A DNA stretch of 47,240 bases. It comes from Propionivibrio sp. (lineage in GTDB: Bacteria > Pseudomonadota > Gammaproteobacteria > Burkholderiales > Rhodocyclaceae). Location: NCBI GenBank assembly GCA_029975435.1, contig JARKPC010000281.1, positions 1 to 47,240 of the forward strand, read 5' to 3'. Shown one piece after another: positions 7,918 through 16,668 of the stretch (position 1 is its first letter; every line of letters begins with the position of its first letter). The notes under the pieces were generated by a model that did no database searches, was not told the DNA's origin, and saw nothing but the letters and a program-made list of their open reading frames with translations. The translations under genes were made by a program, and so were the position numbers.

Positions 7918-9709
7918 GGCAAGGTAACTGGAAGAAAAAACACATCCCGATTCCGTCTTCGTTCGCCTCGGCCCACAGGCGTCCACCGTGCGCCTCGATG
8001 ATGCTCTTGCAGATCGGCAGACCGAGCCCCAGGCCGTCAGGCTTTGTGGTGAAGAACGGCTCGAACAGACGCTCCTCCTGCGCGGGGTCGAGTCCCGCAC
8101 CGCGATCGACGACCTGGACGACGAAACGATTGTCGACTTGCGCAAGGCGGACACGAACTCCCTGTCGTTCATCCGGCAACCCGCGTGCAGCGTCGATGGC
8201 GTTCTTGATCAGGTTGAGCAACACCTGCTGTATCTGCAGGCCGTCACACAGAACATCGCGGTCTGACCCGCCCTCCCACTCGATGACGATCCTGGGACAA
8301 CTGACCAGCATGCCCGCCATCAATCGGCTCGCCTCCTCAGCCAGGCTGAACAGGTCGACAGGCTCACGCACGGCGGCCCGCTTGCGCGCGAAGTGTCGGA
8401 TGCGCCGCACCACGCCGCTCGCGCGCTCGGCTTCGTTGGCGATCTCGCCGCATGCCTCGCGTAGCGCGTCCGGCGTAAGTGTCCCGGCCGCTTCGCGGCG
8501 CAGCAGGCTATTCGCGTAGGTGGCGATGCTCGTGAGCGGTTGGTTGATTTCGTGCGCCAGACGCCCCGAAAGCTCGCCGAGGATTGACAGGCGCGACAGA
8601 TGCTCCATTTTTTCCTGATTGTCGCGCGCCCGGCACTCCGCGACTTCGCGCGCCGCCAGGGAATCGTTCAGCTCCCGCGTACGCTGATGCACCAGATGTT
8701 CGACACGTACGGTATGCACAATCCATGCGGCCAAGAGCGCCAGCAGACCGAGCAGCCATGGCCAGAAACGGCGGGCCAGCCCTTCCGGGGTAATGTCGCG
8801 CAGGTAGGCGTACGGCCCGACCCGGAGATCACGGTACAGGTCGAGCACCGGCTGGTAATCGAGCGGCACCGACCAGCTCGCACGGCCCGGTCCTTCGGGC
8901 ATCGACAACAACACGCGCGCGACCGATTTAGCCAGTGCCGGATCGAGATGGCGGGTCACGGCGATCGGCCAGTCCGGGTAGAGCGACGAGGATAGCGCGC
9001 AGTCGAACCCCTCCACGCGCCTCGGCGAGAGAACGCGGAACTCGTCCATCCGGATCAGGCCGTCGCGGGCCATCTGTTCAGGCAGGCAGGCGCGCACGAT
9101 GCCGGCGTCGACCTCGCCGCTGCGCACGGCCTCGATGATGTGCGTCATCGGCAGGCCGAGAAAGCGCGTTTCCCGCACCGCCGACTCGGGATCGACACCC
9201 TCGCGCAGCATCTCGCGGGCGGCGATGAGATAGCCCCCAAACGCATCCGGCGCCACCGCGGCGACGCGCCGACCGGCCAGATCGCGCAGTTTCGCGAGTT
9301 CGACGCGGTCCGCGCGCGCCAGGACGACCGAGCCGAGCGCCTGACCGCTGCGCGCGGCATGGGACGATTGCAGCGTGGCGATCCGGCTCAGGCCGAACAG
9401 GGTTTCGAGCGTCACGTAATAGCCAGGGTTGGTGATCACCAGGTCGACGCTTTGCGCGGCGATGGCCTCGCGCAAGCCATCGGCGTCGAAATTGCGAAGG
9501 TGAAAGCGGTGGCCGGGCAGTTCGCGGTTCAGGTGCTCGATCACCGGCGACCAGTCGGAGATCGCCGCCCGCTCGCCCTGAAAGGCGAACACGCCGACTG
9601 CAATGCCTTCTGGATTATCTGCGTGTGCGGCAATGGCAAGCGCCGCCAGGAACGGGGAGAACAGCGCGCGTCCGGTTCTCCGCCAACATGCCCGCACTCT
9701 CGCCGCCAT
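7901..9709 (-). CDS. ttrS: Sensor histidine kinase TtrS
   Basis: This membrane sensor kinase is expected to detect tetrathionate in the periplasm and phosphorylate TtrR. The 602-residue protein has an N-terminal signal/anchor (ALFSPFLAALAIAAHA), a periplasmic phosphonate-binding-like solute domain (GVFAFQGERAAISDWSPVIE; VDLVITNPGYY), one transmembrane helix (WPWLLGLLALLAAWIVH) and a cytoplasmic kinase core. The phospho-acceptor is in LAHEINQPLTS; the N and G boxes are NLIKNAIDAA and GLGLGLPICKSI. The frame extends to 10048, but that part lies inside the methyltransferase gene in another frame. ATG 9709 starts 5 bp after the methyltransferase stop and begins a proper signal sequence, so it is preferred. 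Confidence 0.85.
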   Translation of the reverse strand: MAARVRACWRRTGRALFSPFLAALAIAAHADNPEGIAVGVFAFQGERAAISDWSPVIEHLNRELPGHRFHLRNFDADGLREAIAAQSVDLVITNPGYYVTLETLFGLSRIATLQSSHAARSGQALGSVVLARADRVELAKLRDLAGRRVAAVAPDAFGGYLIAAREMLREGVDPESAVRETRFLGLPMTHIIEAVRSGEVDAGIVRACLPEQMARDGLIRMDEFRVLSPRRVEGFDCALSSSLYPDWPIAVTRHLDPALAKSVARVLLSMPEGPGRASWSVPLDYQPVLDLYRDLRVGPYAYLRDITPEGLARRFWPWLLGLLALLAAWIVHTVRVEHLVHQRTRELNDSLAAREVAECRARDNQEKMEHLSRLSILGELSGRLAHEINQPLTSIATYANSLLRREAAGTLTPDALREACGEIANEAERASGVVRRIRHFARKRAAVREPVDLFSLAEEASRLMAGMLVSCPRIVIEWEGGSDRDVLCDGLQIQQVLLNLIKNAIDAARGLPDERQGVRVRLAQVDNRFVVQVVDRGAGLDPAQEERLFEPFFTTKPDGLGLGLPICKSIIEAHGGRLWAEANEDGIGMCFFFQLPCHESSA

Positions 9710-9714
9710 CGCGT

Positions 9715-10884
9715 TCAGGTTCGCCCCAAGCGCCAAAGCGAGGTTACCTCCGCCGCCCGCGCGGCATGCAGCGGGTCGTCCGGATCGGCGGCCTTGGCGT
9801 GCGTCGGGCGCACATCGTGGCGGCCGAGCACCTTCAGGCCAGCCGCGTCGATCCACTCCAGCAATGCCTCCCGCGAGCGCAACTTCAAGTGCTCGGCCAG
9901 ATCGGACAGGATCAGCCAGCCTTCGCCATCCGCTTCGAGATGCGCGCCCAGCCCGGCGAGGAAGCCACGCAGCATGCGGCTGTCGGGGTCGTAAACGGCG
10001 TATTCGAGCGCCGAGCTCGGCTTGCCGGGCACCCATGGCGGGTTGCACACGATGAGAGGAGCGCGTCCGGGGGGAAAGAGATCGGTCCTGACCAGTTCAA
10101 CCTGCCCTCCCAGTTCAAGCCGATCGATATTCTCGCGGGCACAGGCCAGCGCCCGCTCATCCTGATCGGTGGCCACCACGCGGGCCAGCCCGCGCCGCGC
10201 CAGCACGGCTGCCAGGACTCCCGTGCCGGTCCCGATATCGAAAGCCAGGCTGTTTCCGGCCAAAACGCCGGGTAAAGGCGTGTCGGCGACCAGCGCCACA
10301 TATTCCCCGCGCACCGGAGAGAACACGCCGTAATGCGGATGGATGCGGCCTCCCAATGCCGGGATGGAAACCCCTTTCTTGCGCCATTCATGCGCGCCGA
10401 CCAGACCAAGCAGTTCGCGCAGCGAGGCAACGTAAGGCTCGATGGCCGGCCCGTAGGCCTCCTCGCACGCCTGCCGGACGTCGGGCGCGCGCCGCAGCGG
10501 GATGACGTGTCCTGCTTCGAACGGGATCAGCAGCATGCCGAGGATGCGCGCGCGCTGTGCCTCGGCCATGCGCTTGCGGTGGAATGCCTCCGGATAGTCC
10601 GGCGAGGTTTTGCCTCCCTTGCGCGACTTGCGGTCCAGCCGCCGTGCTACGGCCTGCAGCAGTTGCCGGGCATTCTGGAAATCGCCGCGCCAGAGCAGCC
10701 CCGTTCCCTCGCAGGCAAGACGGTAAGCGGTATCGGCGGTCAGCGTGTCATCGGCCGGAACGACGCGGCGCGGCGGGAGAACACCCGCTTGCGAACGCCA
10801 AGCGGACACATGCGCGCGGTCTCCTTCTTGCCATTCGAGTCGAGCCAGCGTCGCCTCGGCCGTTGCGGCATCTTTTCCTGTCAT
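9715..10884 (-). CDS. Class I SAM-dependent methyltransferase (PrmC/HemK-like)
   Basis: The C-terminal half is a Rossmann methyltransferase: AFDIGTGTGVLAAVLARRG is the SAM-binding loop, ATDQDERALACARENI follows, and VCNPPWVPG is the NPP[YW] motif of enzymes that methylate nitrogen in glutamine, adenine or guanine. The roughly 180-residue N-terminal part is not recognised. At 389 residues it is longer than PrmC (about 280), so the target is unclear; a release-factor or rRNA methylase role is possible. Its ATG overlaps the stop of the upstream GGDEF gene by four bases, and its stop is 5 bp before ttrS, so it lies inside an apparent operon with signalling genes. A functional tie to tetrathionate sensing is not evident. 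Confidence 0.72.
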   Translation of the reverse strand: MTGKDAATAEATLARLEWQEGDRAHVSAWRSQAGVLPPRRVVPADDTLTADTAYRLACEGTGLLWRGDFQNARQLLQAVARRLDRKSRKGGKTSPDYPEAFHRKRMAEAQRARILGMLLIPFEAGHVIPLRRAPDVRQACEEAYGPAIEPYVASLRELLGLVGAHEWRKKGVSIPALGGRIHPHYGVFSPVRGEYVALVADTPLPGVLAGNSLAFDIGTGTGVLAAVLARRGLARVVATDQDERALACARENIDRLELGGQVELVRTDLFPPGRAPLIVCNPPWVPGKPSSALEYAVYDPDSRMLRGFLAGLGAHLEADGEGWLILSDLAEHLKLRSREALLEWIDAAGLKVLGRHDVRPTHAKAADPDDPLHAARAAEVTSLWRLGRT

Positions 10885-13517
10885 TGCAGTTCGGCCGGGT
10901 TGTGGTTCAACGTCTTGCGCAGCAGCGGGAAATAATCGTGATCATCGACCAGCATGTGCTCCGCAACGACATCCCGCGCAATGAACGACACCACATCGGC
11001 CAGCGCCAGCTCGCCGGAAACGGCCATGCTGCGCAGCTCGAGCGCGCGTTCGATCAGTCGCAGATGCTTGCGGCCATGGCTTTCGAGTTCCGAGTAACCG
11101 TAACGCGAGAGGATGAATTCCTCGTTGCGGAAATGCGCCATTACCGAATCGATCAACTCGTCGATCATTTCCGGCAGTTTATTCAGGGGAATGCGTCCGT
11201 TGGCCACGGCGCGAATGAGCGTATTGCCGTGCATGAAAAGGTCCTTGTGCTCACGGTCAATGGTGGGGTCGCCGCATTGATAGGACCGTCGCCAAACGAG
11301 ATTGAGCACCGGTGAATCACTTCGGCCCGACGCCACCCGGACCATGCCTTTATCATTTTCTCCACCCGACACATGGACTTGGGCGCGGCCCAAGTCCTTG
11401 GCAACGTACATGGCGTTGTCGGCATTCTTCAGCAGTACGTCCTCATCGCCGCCATGATCGGGATACATCGCGATTCCGATGCTGCAGTCGATGGCTACGG
11501 TAATGTCGTCCGTCAGATCGAAAGGCGCGCAAAGCGACTGACGAATCTTCTGCGCCACCCCCGTGGCATCCTGCACCCCGCCGATCATCGGCAGGATGAC
11601 CACGAACTCGTCTCCGCCCACACGCGCCAGAGTGTCCGATTCGCGCAGGCATTTCTGCATCCGCGCCGCCACCGCGCCCAACAACAGATCTCCGACTGAG
11701 TGCCCGTAGTGGTCATTCACCGGCTTGAAGCGATCGAGGTCGATCATCATCAAGGCCAGGAAGGTGTTTTCGCGGCGAGCCTGGGTGATGGCCATGCGAA
11801 TCCGGTCATGGAACAGCCGTCGGTTGGGCAACTGCGTCAGCGGATCGAAGTTGGCGAGGCGCGACATCTCCGCGGCGACCTGCGAACGCTGGGTAACATC
11901 GGTCGCCACACCGCAACACCGGATATCGCCCCGCGCATCGTTGAACACGGTGACCGACAAAAGCACGGTCAGGCGCGAGCCATCCTTGCGCACGTAGGTC
12001 CACTCGTGCTCGTCGGGCTGCCCGGTAGCTTGTGCCTTGGCGATGAACGCCCGGAATCCCGCCTCGACCGCGAATCCCAATTCTTCGGACAGCTCCCGGG
12101 CGCGCAGGTGCACTTCTTCCAGGTCATGGAAGGCCAAGGGAGTCTGCTTGCCGATCATTTCCCCGGCCGAGTACCCAAGCATGGCTTCCGCGCCGGGGCT
12201 GAACATGGTGATGACGCCGCGCTTGTCGGTGACAATGATGGACTGTGGAACCGCCGCCAGGATCGACGCGCTGATGCGTTCCTGTTCGAGCAGCGACTGG
12301 TCGCTGCTCATGCGCGCCTGAATCGCCTCATCGAGCAGCTTCAGCGCAAAGTTCATCCGGTCCAGTTCATTGCCCGCGGCGGCCTGCCCAGCCGAGGAGG
12401 CATTTGCGGACTGCTTTTCGATAAGGCTGTCGATATGCCGCTGGATCATCTGCAAGGGCCGGGCAACACGAACATGGAACAGAAGGAATATCAGAGTGCC
12501 CAGCAGGAGGATTCCCACGATGCCGAACAGCGCCAGCCGCTCCTGCCCGCGCGCCAGGTCAAGGCGGCTTCGGGTATAGCTGTCGGCAAGTCGATTGATG
12601 TCGCCGGTAAAACCGCCCATTGCGTCCATGACGCCCATCGACAGCTGCACATAGCGCTGCAATTCCGGAACCTGATCGCGCAGAAACAGCCCGCGTTCGG
12701 CGGCCTGCAGAATTTCGTCCTGCCGCGCGCGCAGTTCGTCCACCAAGGTCGCCCTGACTTTTTCGGCAGACGCCTTGATCTGCGCGTCGCCTGATGCATG
12801 CAAGCCACGTTCAAGGCCTTCCCAGACGATCATCGACTGATTGCGCATCAGGCGAAGCGTGGTGACCTCCCGCGAGCTCAGGACACGGCCGGACAGGGAG
12901 TTCACGCCGTAGATGCTTGACTCCGCACCCACCATGGTACGGAACAGGATGGACGAGAAACGCAGTTGATTGAGATGCTGGAATCCCGCGTCCCCGACGG
13001 CCGGAAATTCGGTCATCTCGCGCGTCAGGCCAAGCAGACTGACGACCAGCTCATTGCTCATGGCCAGCCACTGGCCGGGAATGGCGGGATCGCGTCTTTC
13101 CTGAGGGCGATCCAGGGCATGATCGAGAAACGGCCGGAAGTCCTTGATCTCCTCCCAGATTTTCTTCACCTCGGCAGCCTTTGCCCGCCCGTTTTCCCCG
13201 GCCTGGGCAAGCGCATCGCCGATCAAGGCATCCACATCCTTCCGGCGCTCATCAAGGAAGGCACGATGCTGTTCTGTAATGGGCGCCCCGCCGAGCAGAT
13301 AGACCATGCCGCGTCCACGTTCGGCGAAGAAATTGTCGACAGCCTGCAGGCACGTGCCCGCCAAACGGTTGCGCTCGGCCATCAACTCGGCGTTGCGGAG
13401 ATCCGAGTAGCTGTCGCGAAACTCGTTAGCCGCAAAGGCCAGCGCGATCGCCACGAGCAACCCCACCATTGCCGCCATGAGGGTACGCAGAGATATCTGC
13501 GGCAGATTATTTTTCAT
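10881..13517 (-). CDS. Membrane PAS-GGDEF diguanylate cyclase with C-terminal hemerythrin
   Basis: This is a predicted c-di-GMP synthase of 878 residues. Order of parts: transmembrane helix 11-31; a long, mostly helical periplasmic sensor domain; a second helix 329-348 followed by a HAMP-like linker; PAS 415-545; and GGDEF 555-720 with an intact active site GGDEF (634-638) and an RESD inhibitory I-site (625-628), five residues ahead as in feedback-inhibited cyclases. The C-terminus (738-870) is a bacteriohemerythrin with the di-iron ligands in DREHKDLF, HFRNEE, HGRKH and HMLVDDHDYF. No EAL domain is present. Hemerythrins bind oxygen, so the enzyme probably couples oxygen or redox state to c-di-GMP. 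It heads the minus-strand unit that continues through the methyltransferase into ttrS and ttrR. Confidence 0.9.
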   Translation of the reverse strand: MKNNLPQISLRTLMAAMVGLLVAIALAFAANEFRDSYSDLRNAELMAERNRLAGTCLQAVDNFFAERGRGMVYLLGGAPITEQHRAFLDERRKDVDALIGDALAQAGENGRAKAAEVKKIWEEIKDFRPFLDHALDRPQERRDPAIPGQWLAMSNELVVSLLGLTREMTEFPAVGDAGFQHLNQLRFSSILFRTMVGAESSIYGVNSLSGRVLSSREVTTLRLMRNQSMIVWEGLERGLHASGDAQIKASAEKVRATLVDELRARQDEILQAAERGLFLRDQVPELQRYVQLSMGVMDAMGGFTGDINRLADSYTRSRLDLARGQERLALFGIVGILLLGTLIFLLFHVRVARPLQMIQRHIDSLIEKQSANASSAGQAAAGNELDRMNFALKLLDEAIQARMSSDQSLLEQERISASILAAVPQSIIVTDKRGVITMFSPGAEAMLGYSAGEMIGKQTPLAFHDLEEVHLRARELSEELGFAVEAGFRAFIAKAQATGQPDEHEWTYVRKDGSRLTVLLSVTVFNDARGDIRCCGVATDVTQRSQVAAEMSRLANFDPLTQLPNRRLFHDRIRMAITQARRENTFLALMMIDLDRFKPVNDHYGHSVGDLLLGAVAARMQKCLRESDTLARVGGDEFVVILPMIGGVQDATGVAQKIRQSLCAPFDLTDDITVAIDCSIGIAMYPDHGGDEDVLLKNADNAMYVAKDLGRAQVHVSGGENDKGMVRVASGRSDSPVLNLVWRRSYQCGDPTIDREHKDLFMHGNTLIRAVANGRIPLNKLPEMIDELIDSVMAHFRNEEFILSRYGYSELESHGRKHLRLIERALELRSMAVSGELALADVVSFIARDVVAEHMLVDDHDYFPLLRKTLNHNPAELQ

Positions 13518-13689
13518 TCTTGAAACAGGAAGGCCAATCGCATCCCTTTATTACCCTGTATCCGTCGGCAAGTCAAAGATTGTTAAGCAAATTGCTGGCG
13601 CAAAATGTATCGACCGGAACAAAACATACACGCTGCTCGCGGCACGATCGTCCAGTATCATGGTCGCTTTCAATTTGAGATACAGAGCC

Positions 13690-15387
13690 ATGTCGGACAG
13701 CAAGGAAGGCAACGGAAGGCACGCGAACCAGCAGTTCAATCCGATCCTGCGCGGCGACTCCGGCGCATTGAAGCGCGCCCTGTACAAGTCGATGGGCCAT
13801 ACGGATGCGCAACTGCGCCGGCCGCAGATCGCGGTGGTCAACACCTGGACCAACGCCACCCCGGGTCACGTCAACCTGAACGCCGTGGCCGAAAGCGTAA
13901 TACGCGGAATCGCCGAAGCCGGCGGCAACGCCATGAGCTTCGGCACCATCGCACCGTGCGACGGCATCGCCGAAGGGCATCTTGGCATGCGCTACGCGCT
14001 CCCGGCGCGCGACGTGATCGCCGCGTCGATCGAGGTCATGGTGCGGGCGCACCGATTCGACGGCATGATCCTCCTCGGCTCCTGCGACAAGATCGTGCCG
14101 GCACAGTTGATGGCCGCCGCCCGGCTCGACATTCCGGCGATTTTCGTCAATGGCGGGCCGATGTACCCCGCCAATTACCGGGGCAAGGACTGGGACGGCA
14201 ACATTGTGGTCGAAGCCATCGGCTGGAAGCGGCGCGGCGAAATCGACGAGGCGGAATTCCGGCGTATCGAGGACATCGCCGAACCCGGACCCGGCTCCTG
14301 CACCATGTACGGCACCGCCAACACCATGTGCGCGCTAGCCGAGGCGCTGGGCATGAGCCTTCCGGGCTCGGCCATGATCCCAGCCGTTTCTCCGCAACGC
14401 CTGGAGATCGGCGAAGCCAGCGGACGACGGGTCGTCGAACTCGTCCGGCAAGGCGTCACGGCGCGGCAGATCATGACCGCCGGCGCATTCCGCAATGCCA
14501 TCAGCCTGTTGCTGGCCACCGGCGGCTCGACCAATGCCGTGATGCATCTGCAGGCCATTCACCGCGACGCCGGACTCGGCGCGCTGCCGCTGGCCGAATT
14601 CGATCGCCTGAGCCGGGTGATTCCCCTGCTCGCCGCGCTCTACCCGGCGTCGGAACACGACATGATCGATTTCTTCGAAGCCGGCGGCGTGCTGGCCGTC
14701 GAAAAGGAACTGGCTCCGCTGCTCCAGGGCGACGTTCTGACGGTTGCCGGCCGCACCAAGGCCGAGGTCTGGCGGCAGGCGCCCGCCACGCCCCGGCCCG
14801 ACGTCGTTCATGCGCTGCACAAACCGGTAAGCACGGCGGCCGGACTGTCGGTAGTGCACGGCAACCTGGCCCCATTGGGCGGCGTGACCAAGCCGGCGGC
14901 GATTCCGGCACATTTGCTGTGCTTCAGCGGTCCGGCGCAGACCTTCGACTCGGAAGACGCCGCGGTCGAGGCCATCCTAGGCGGCCGCGTCCGGCCCGGC
15001 ACGGTACTCGTGCTGCGTTACGAAGGGCCGAAGGGCGGCCCCGGCATGCCCGAAATGTTCCGCCCGATGAAGGTCCTGGAAGGCATGGGCCTGTCCGACG
15101 CCTGCGCCCTGATCACCGACGGACGGTTCTCCGGTTCCAACCGCGGCCTCTTCGTCGGCCACATCTCGCCGGAAGCCTACGAAGGCGGTCTGCTCGGACT
15201 GGTCCGGGACGGCGACGAAATCCTCATCGACATCGCCACGAGGAAACTCGAACTGCACGTCAACGAACAAGAGCTGGAGCGACGTCGCAGCACATGGAAG
15301 CCCGTCGAGAAGGTTTTCCCGCGCGGTTTTCTGGACATCTACCGCGACCGCGCCGGATCAGCCGCCGACGGGGCCATGCTGGCCTGA
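13690..15387 (+). CDS. IlvD/Edd-family dehydratase, non-canonical cysteine pattern
   Basis: This is an iron-sulfur dehydratase of the family that includes dihydroxy-acid dehydratase (IlvD), 6-phosphogluconate dehydratase (Edd) and sugar-acid dehydratases. Supporting motifs are LLGSCDKIVPAQLMAA (C132), GPGSCTMYGTANTM (C204) and the C-terminal DGRFSGSNRGLFVGHISPEA. The cysteine that IlvD has in TPCN is glycine here (NATPGH, G59), while C90 in APCDGIAEGH matches the Edd-like CDG position. It is therefore probably not the biosynthetic IlvD, and a sugar-acid substrate fits the oxidoreductase next door. ATG 13690 gives 565 residues, a normal length; a longer frame from 13477 has no family homology. 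It is convergent with the oxidoreductase, 18 bp apart. Confidence 0.82.
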   Translation: MSDSKEGNGRHANQQFNPILRGDSGALKRALYKSMGHTDAQLRRPQIAVVNTWTNATPGHVNLNAVAESVIRGIAEAGGNAMSFGTIAPCDGIAEGHLGMRYALPARDVIAASIEVMVRAHRFDGMILLGSCDKIVPAQLMAAARLDIPAIFVNGGPMYPANYRGKDWDGNIVVEAIGWKRRGEIDEAEFRRIEDIAEPGPGSCTMYGTANTMCALAEALGMSLPGSAMIPAVSPQRLEIGEASGRRVVELVRQGVTARQIMTAGAFRNAISLLLATGGSTNAVMHLQAIHRDAGLGALPLAEFDRLSRVIPLLAALYPASEHDMIDFFEAGGVLAVEKELAPLLQGDVLTVAGRTKAEVWRQAPATPRPDVVHALHKPVSTAAGLSVVHGNLAPLGGVTKPAAIPAHLLCFSGPAQTFDSEDAAVEAILGGRVRPGTVLVLRYEGPKGGPGMPEMFRPMKVLEGMGLSDACALITDGRFSGSNRGLFVGHISPEAYEGGLLGLVRDGDEILIDIATRKLELHVNEQELERRRSTWKPVEKVFPRGFLDIYRDRAGSAADGAMLA

Positions 15388-15405
15388 GATCAAGGCGCGC
15401 CGGCT

Positions 15406-16455
15406 TCAGGCGCTTTCGAGGTCGACCGTCCGCCCCGTTCGCGCCGCCTCGAAGACGGCCTGCACGGCCAGCAGCGTGCGCACGGCATCGCGACCGGAAA
15501 TCTTCGGTTCGGTTTCGCCGCGCACGACGGCGCAAAAATGGCGAAGCTGCCGCACCAGCGGATCGCTCGCGCCCACCTCCAGGCACTCGCGGGAGAGCGG
15601 CGCCCCCCACCCCGGCTCTTCGGCGTACCGCCATAACTCCAACTTCGGCACGGACAACGCGCCCTCCGTGCCGGAGATGAGGTAGCAGTTTTCATCGTTG
15701 CGGGGGTAGAAGGGGTTCTCGCCGGAGGTCAGTTCCCAGCTCCACGGCGCCACCGCGGTGTCCGACACGGTCAACGTGCCCAAAGCGCCACCGGCAAAGC
15801 GCAACAGGATGACGGCCGTGTCTTCGACCGGGTAGTGGCGGACGGCATTCGAGGTCATCGCCTGCACGGACACGATCTCGCCGCAGATGAAACGCAGGTC
15901 GTCGATGTCGTGCACGGCATTGGTCAGGACGGGACCGGCCCCCGGGGAGCGGCGATGCACGGCATCGAAGTATTCGCGCGCCTTCAACAGCATCCATTGC
16001 GCCGAGATCGCCGTCACCCGGCCGATTGCCCCGCCCTGCACGACCTCGCGCGCCTTCTCGATGATCGGGTTGTGGCGCCGGTGATGCCCGACCAGCAGGG
16101 CCACGCCCGCGCGTTCGGCGGCTTCGGAAAGTTGCGAGGCCGACCGCACGGAATCGGCAATCGGCTTCTCGACGAGCAGAGGCACGCCACGCTCGACACA
16201 CGCCAAGCCGACCGGGACATGCAGCACATTGGGCGTAGCCACGATCGCGGCCTGCGGCCGGACGCAGTCGAGCATTTCGCTGTAATCCGCGAAATACGGG
16301 ACACCAAGTTCCCGCGCATAGGCTTCGGCCTCCGGCGTCGGATCGGCAATCGCCGCCAGACGGCAGGCGGGTTCCTGCCGCATCGTCTCGATGTGTTTGC
16401 GGCCGAACAGGCCGGCGCCGATGACGGCGATGGTGACGGGGACGATGGGTGTCAT
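15406..16455 (-). CDS. Gfo/Idh/MocA-family NAD(P)-dependent oxidoreductase
   Basis: This is a sugar or polyol dehydrogenase of 349 residues. The N-terminal Rossmann domain shows IAVIGAGLFGRKH (GxGxxG) and PQAAIVATPNVLH. The EKP motif with the catalytic lysine appears as LLVEKPIADS. The C-terminal beta-sheet domain carries NAVHDIDDLRFICGE. Start is ATG 16455, directly before MTPIVPVTIAVIG; the open frame goes further upstream without homology. It faces the IlvD/Edd-type dehydratase, and both would fit a sugar-acid pathway, although they are not co-transcribed. Confidence 0.83.
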   Translation of the reverse strand: MTPIVPVTIAVIGAGLFGRKHIETMRQEPACRLAAIADPTPEAEAYARELGVPYFADYSEMLDCVRPQAAIVATPNVLHVPVGLACVERGVPLLVEKPIADSVRSASQLSEAAERAGVALLVGHHRRHNPIIEKAREVVQGGAIGRVTAISAQWMLLKAREYFDAVHRRSPGAGPVLTNAVHDIDDLRFICGEIVSVQAMTSNAVRHYPVEDTAVILLRFAGGALGTLTVSDTAVAPWSWELTSGENPFYPRNDENCYLISGTEGALSVPKLELWRYAEEPGWGAPLSRECLEVGASDPLVRQLRHFCAVVRGETEPKISGRDAVRTLLAVQAVFEAARTGRTVDLESA

Positions 16456-16524
16456 GATCAATGCAGGGGAAAAGGGACCGGGGCTGAACAGCAGGCAATG
16501 TACCGGACTCCCGGCACGCGAACA

Positions 16525-16540
16525 CCCGACCAAGGTCGGG
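16525..16540. repeat. Palindrome CCCGAC-N4-GTCGGG
   Basis: The sequence CCCGACCAAGGTCGGG has perfect 7-bp arms around AA. It lies in the 213-bp divergent space between the oxidoreductase and the MalT-like regulator. The same arms CCCGAC/GTCGGG recur at 27962-27979 upstream of tctC. It may be an operator or a small repetitive palindrome; the sequence alone does not decide. Confidence 0.45.
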
Positions 16541-16668
16541 ATGATTGCCGGAACCGGCTCCGACGTAAAACCGCCCGAAGGATCGCGCGGTAGAATGCAG
16601 GGAAACCAAGGCACGACGCCACGGCGGCACAGGAACGTGCCGGCCCGGCGATCCGACGACAACTACCC

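Noticed and set aside
13477..13689. N-terminal extension of the IlvD/Edd-type gene
   Set aside because: The extra 71 codons have no family similarity and overlap the start of the divergent GGDEF gene.
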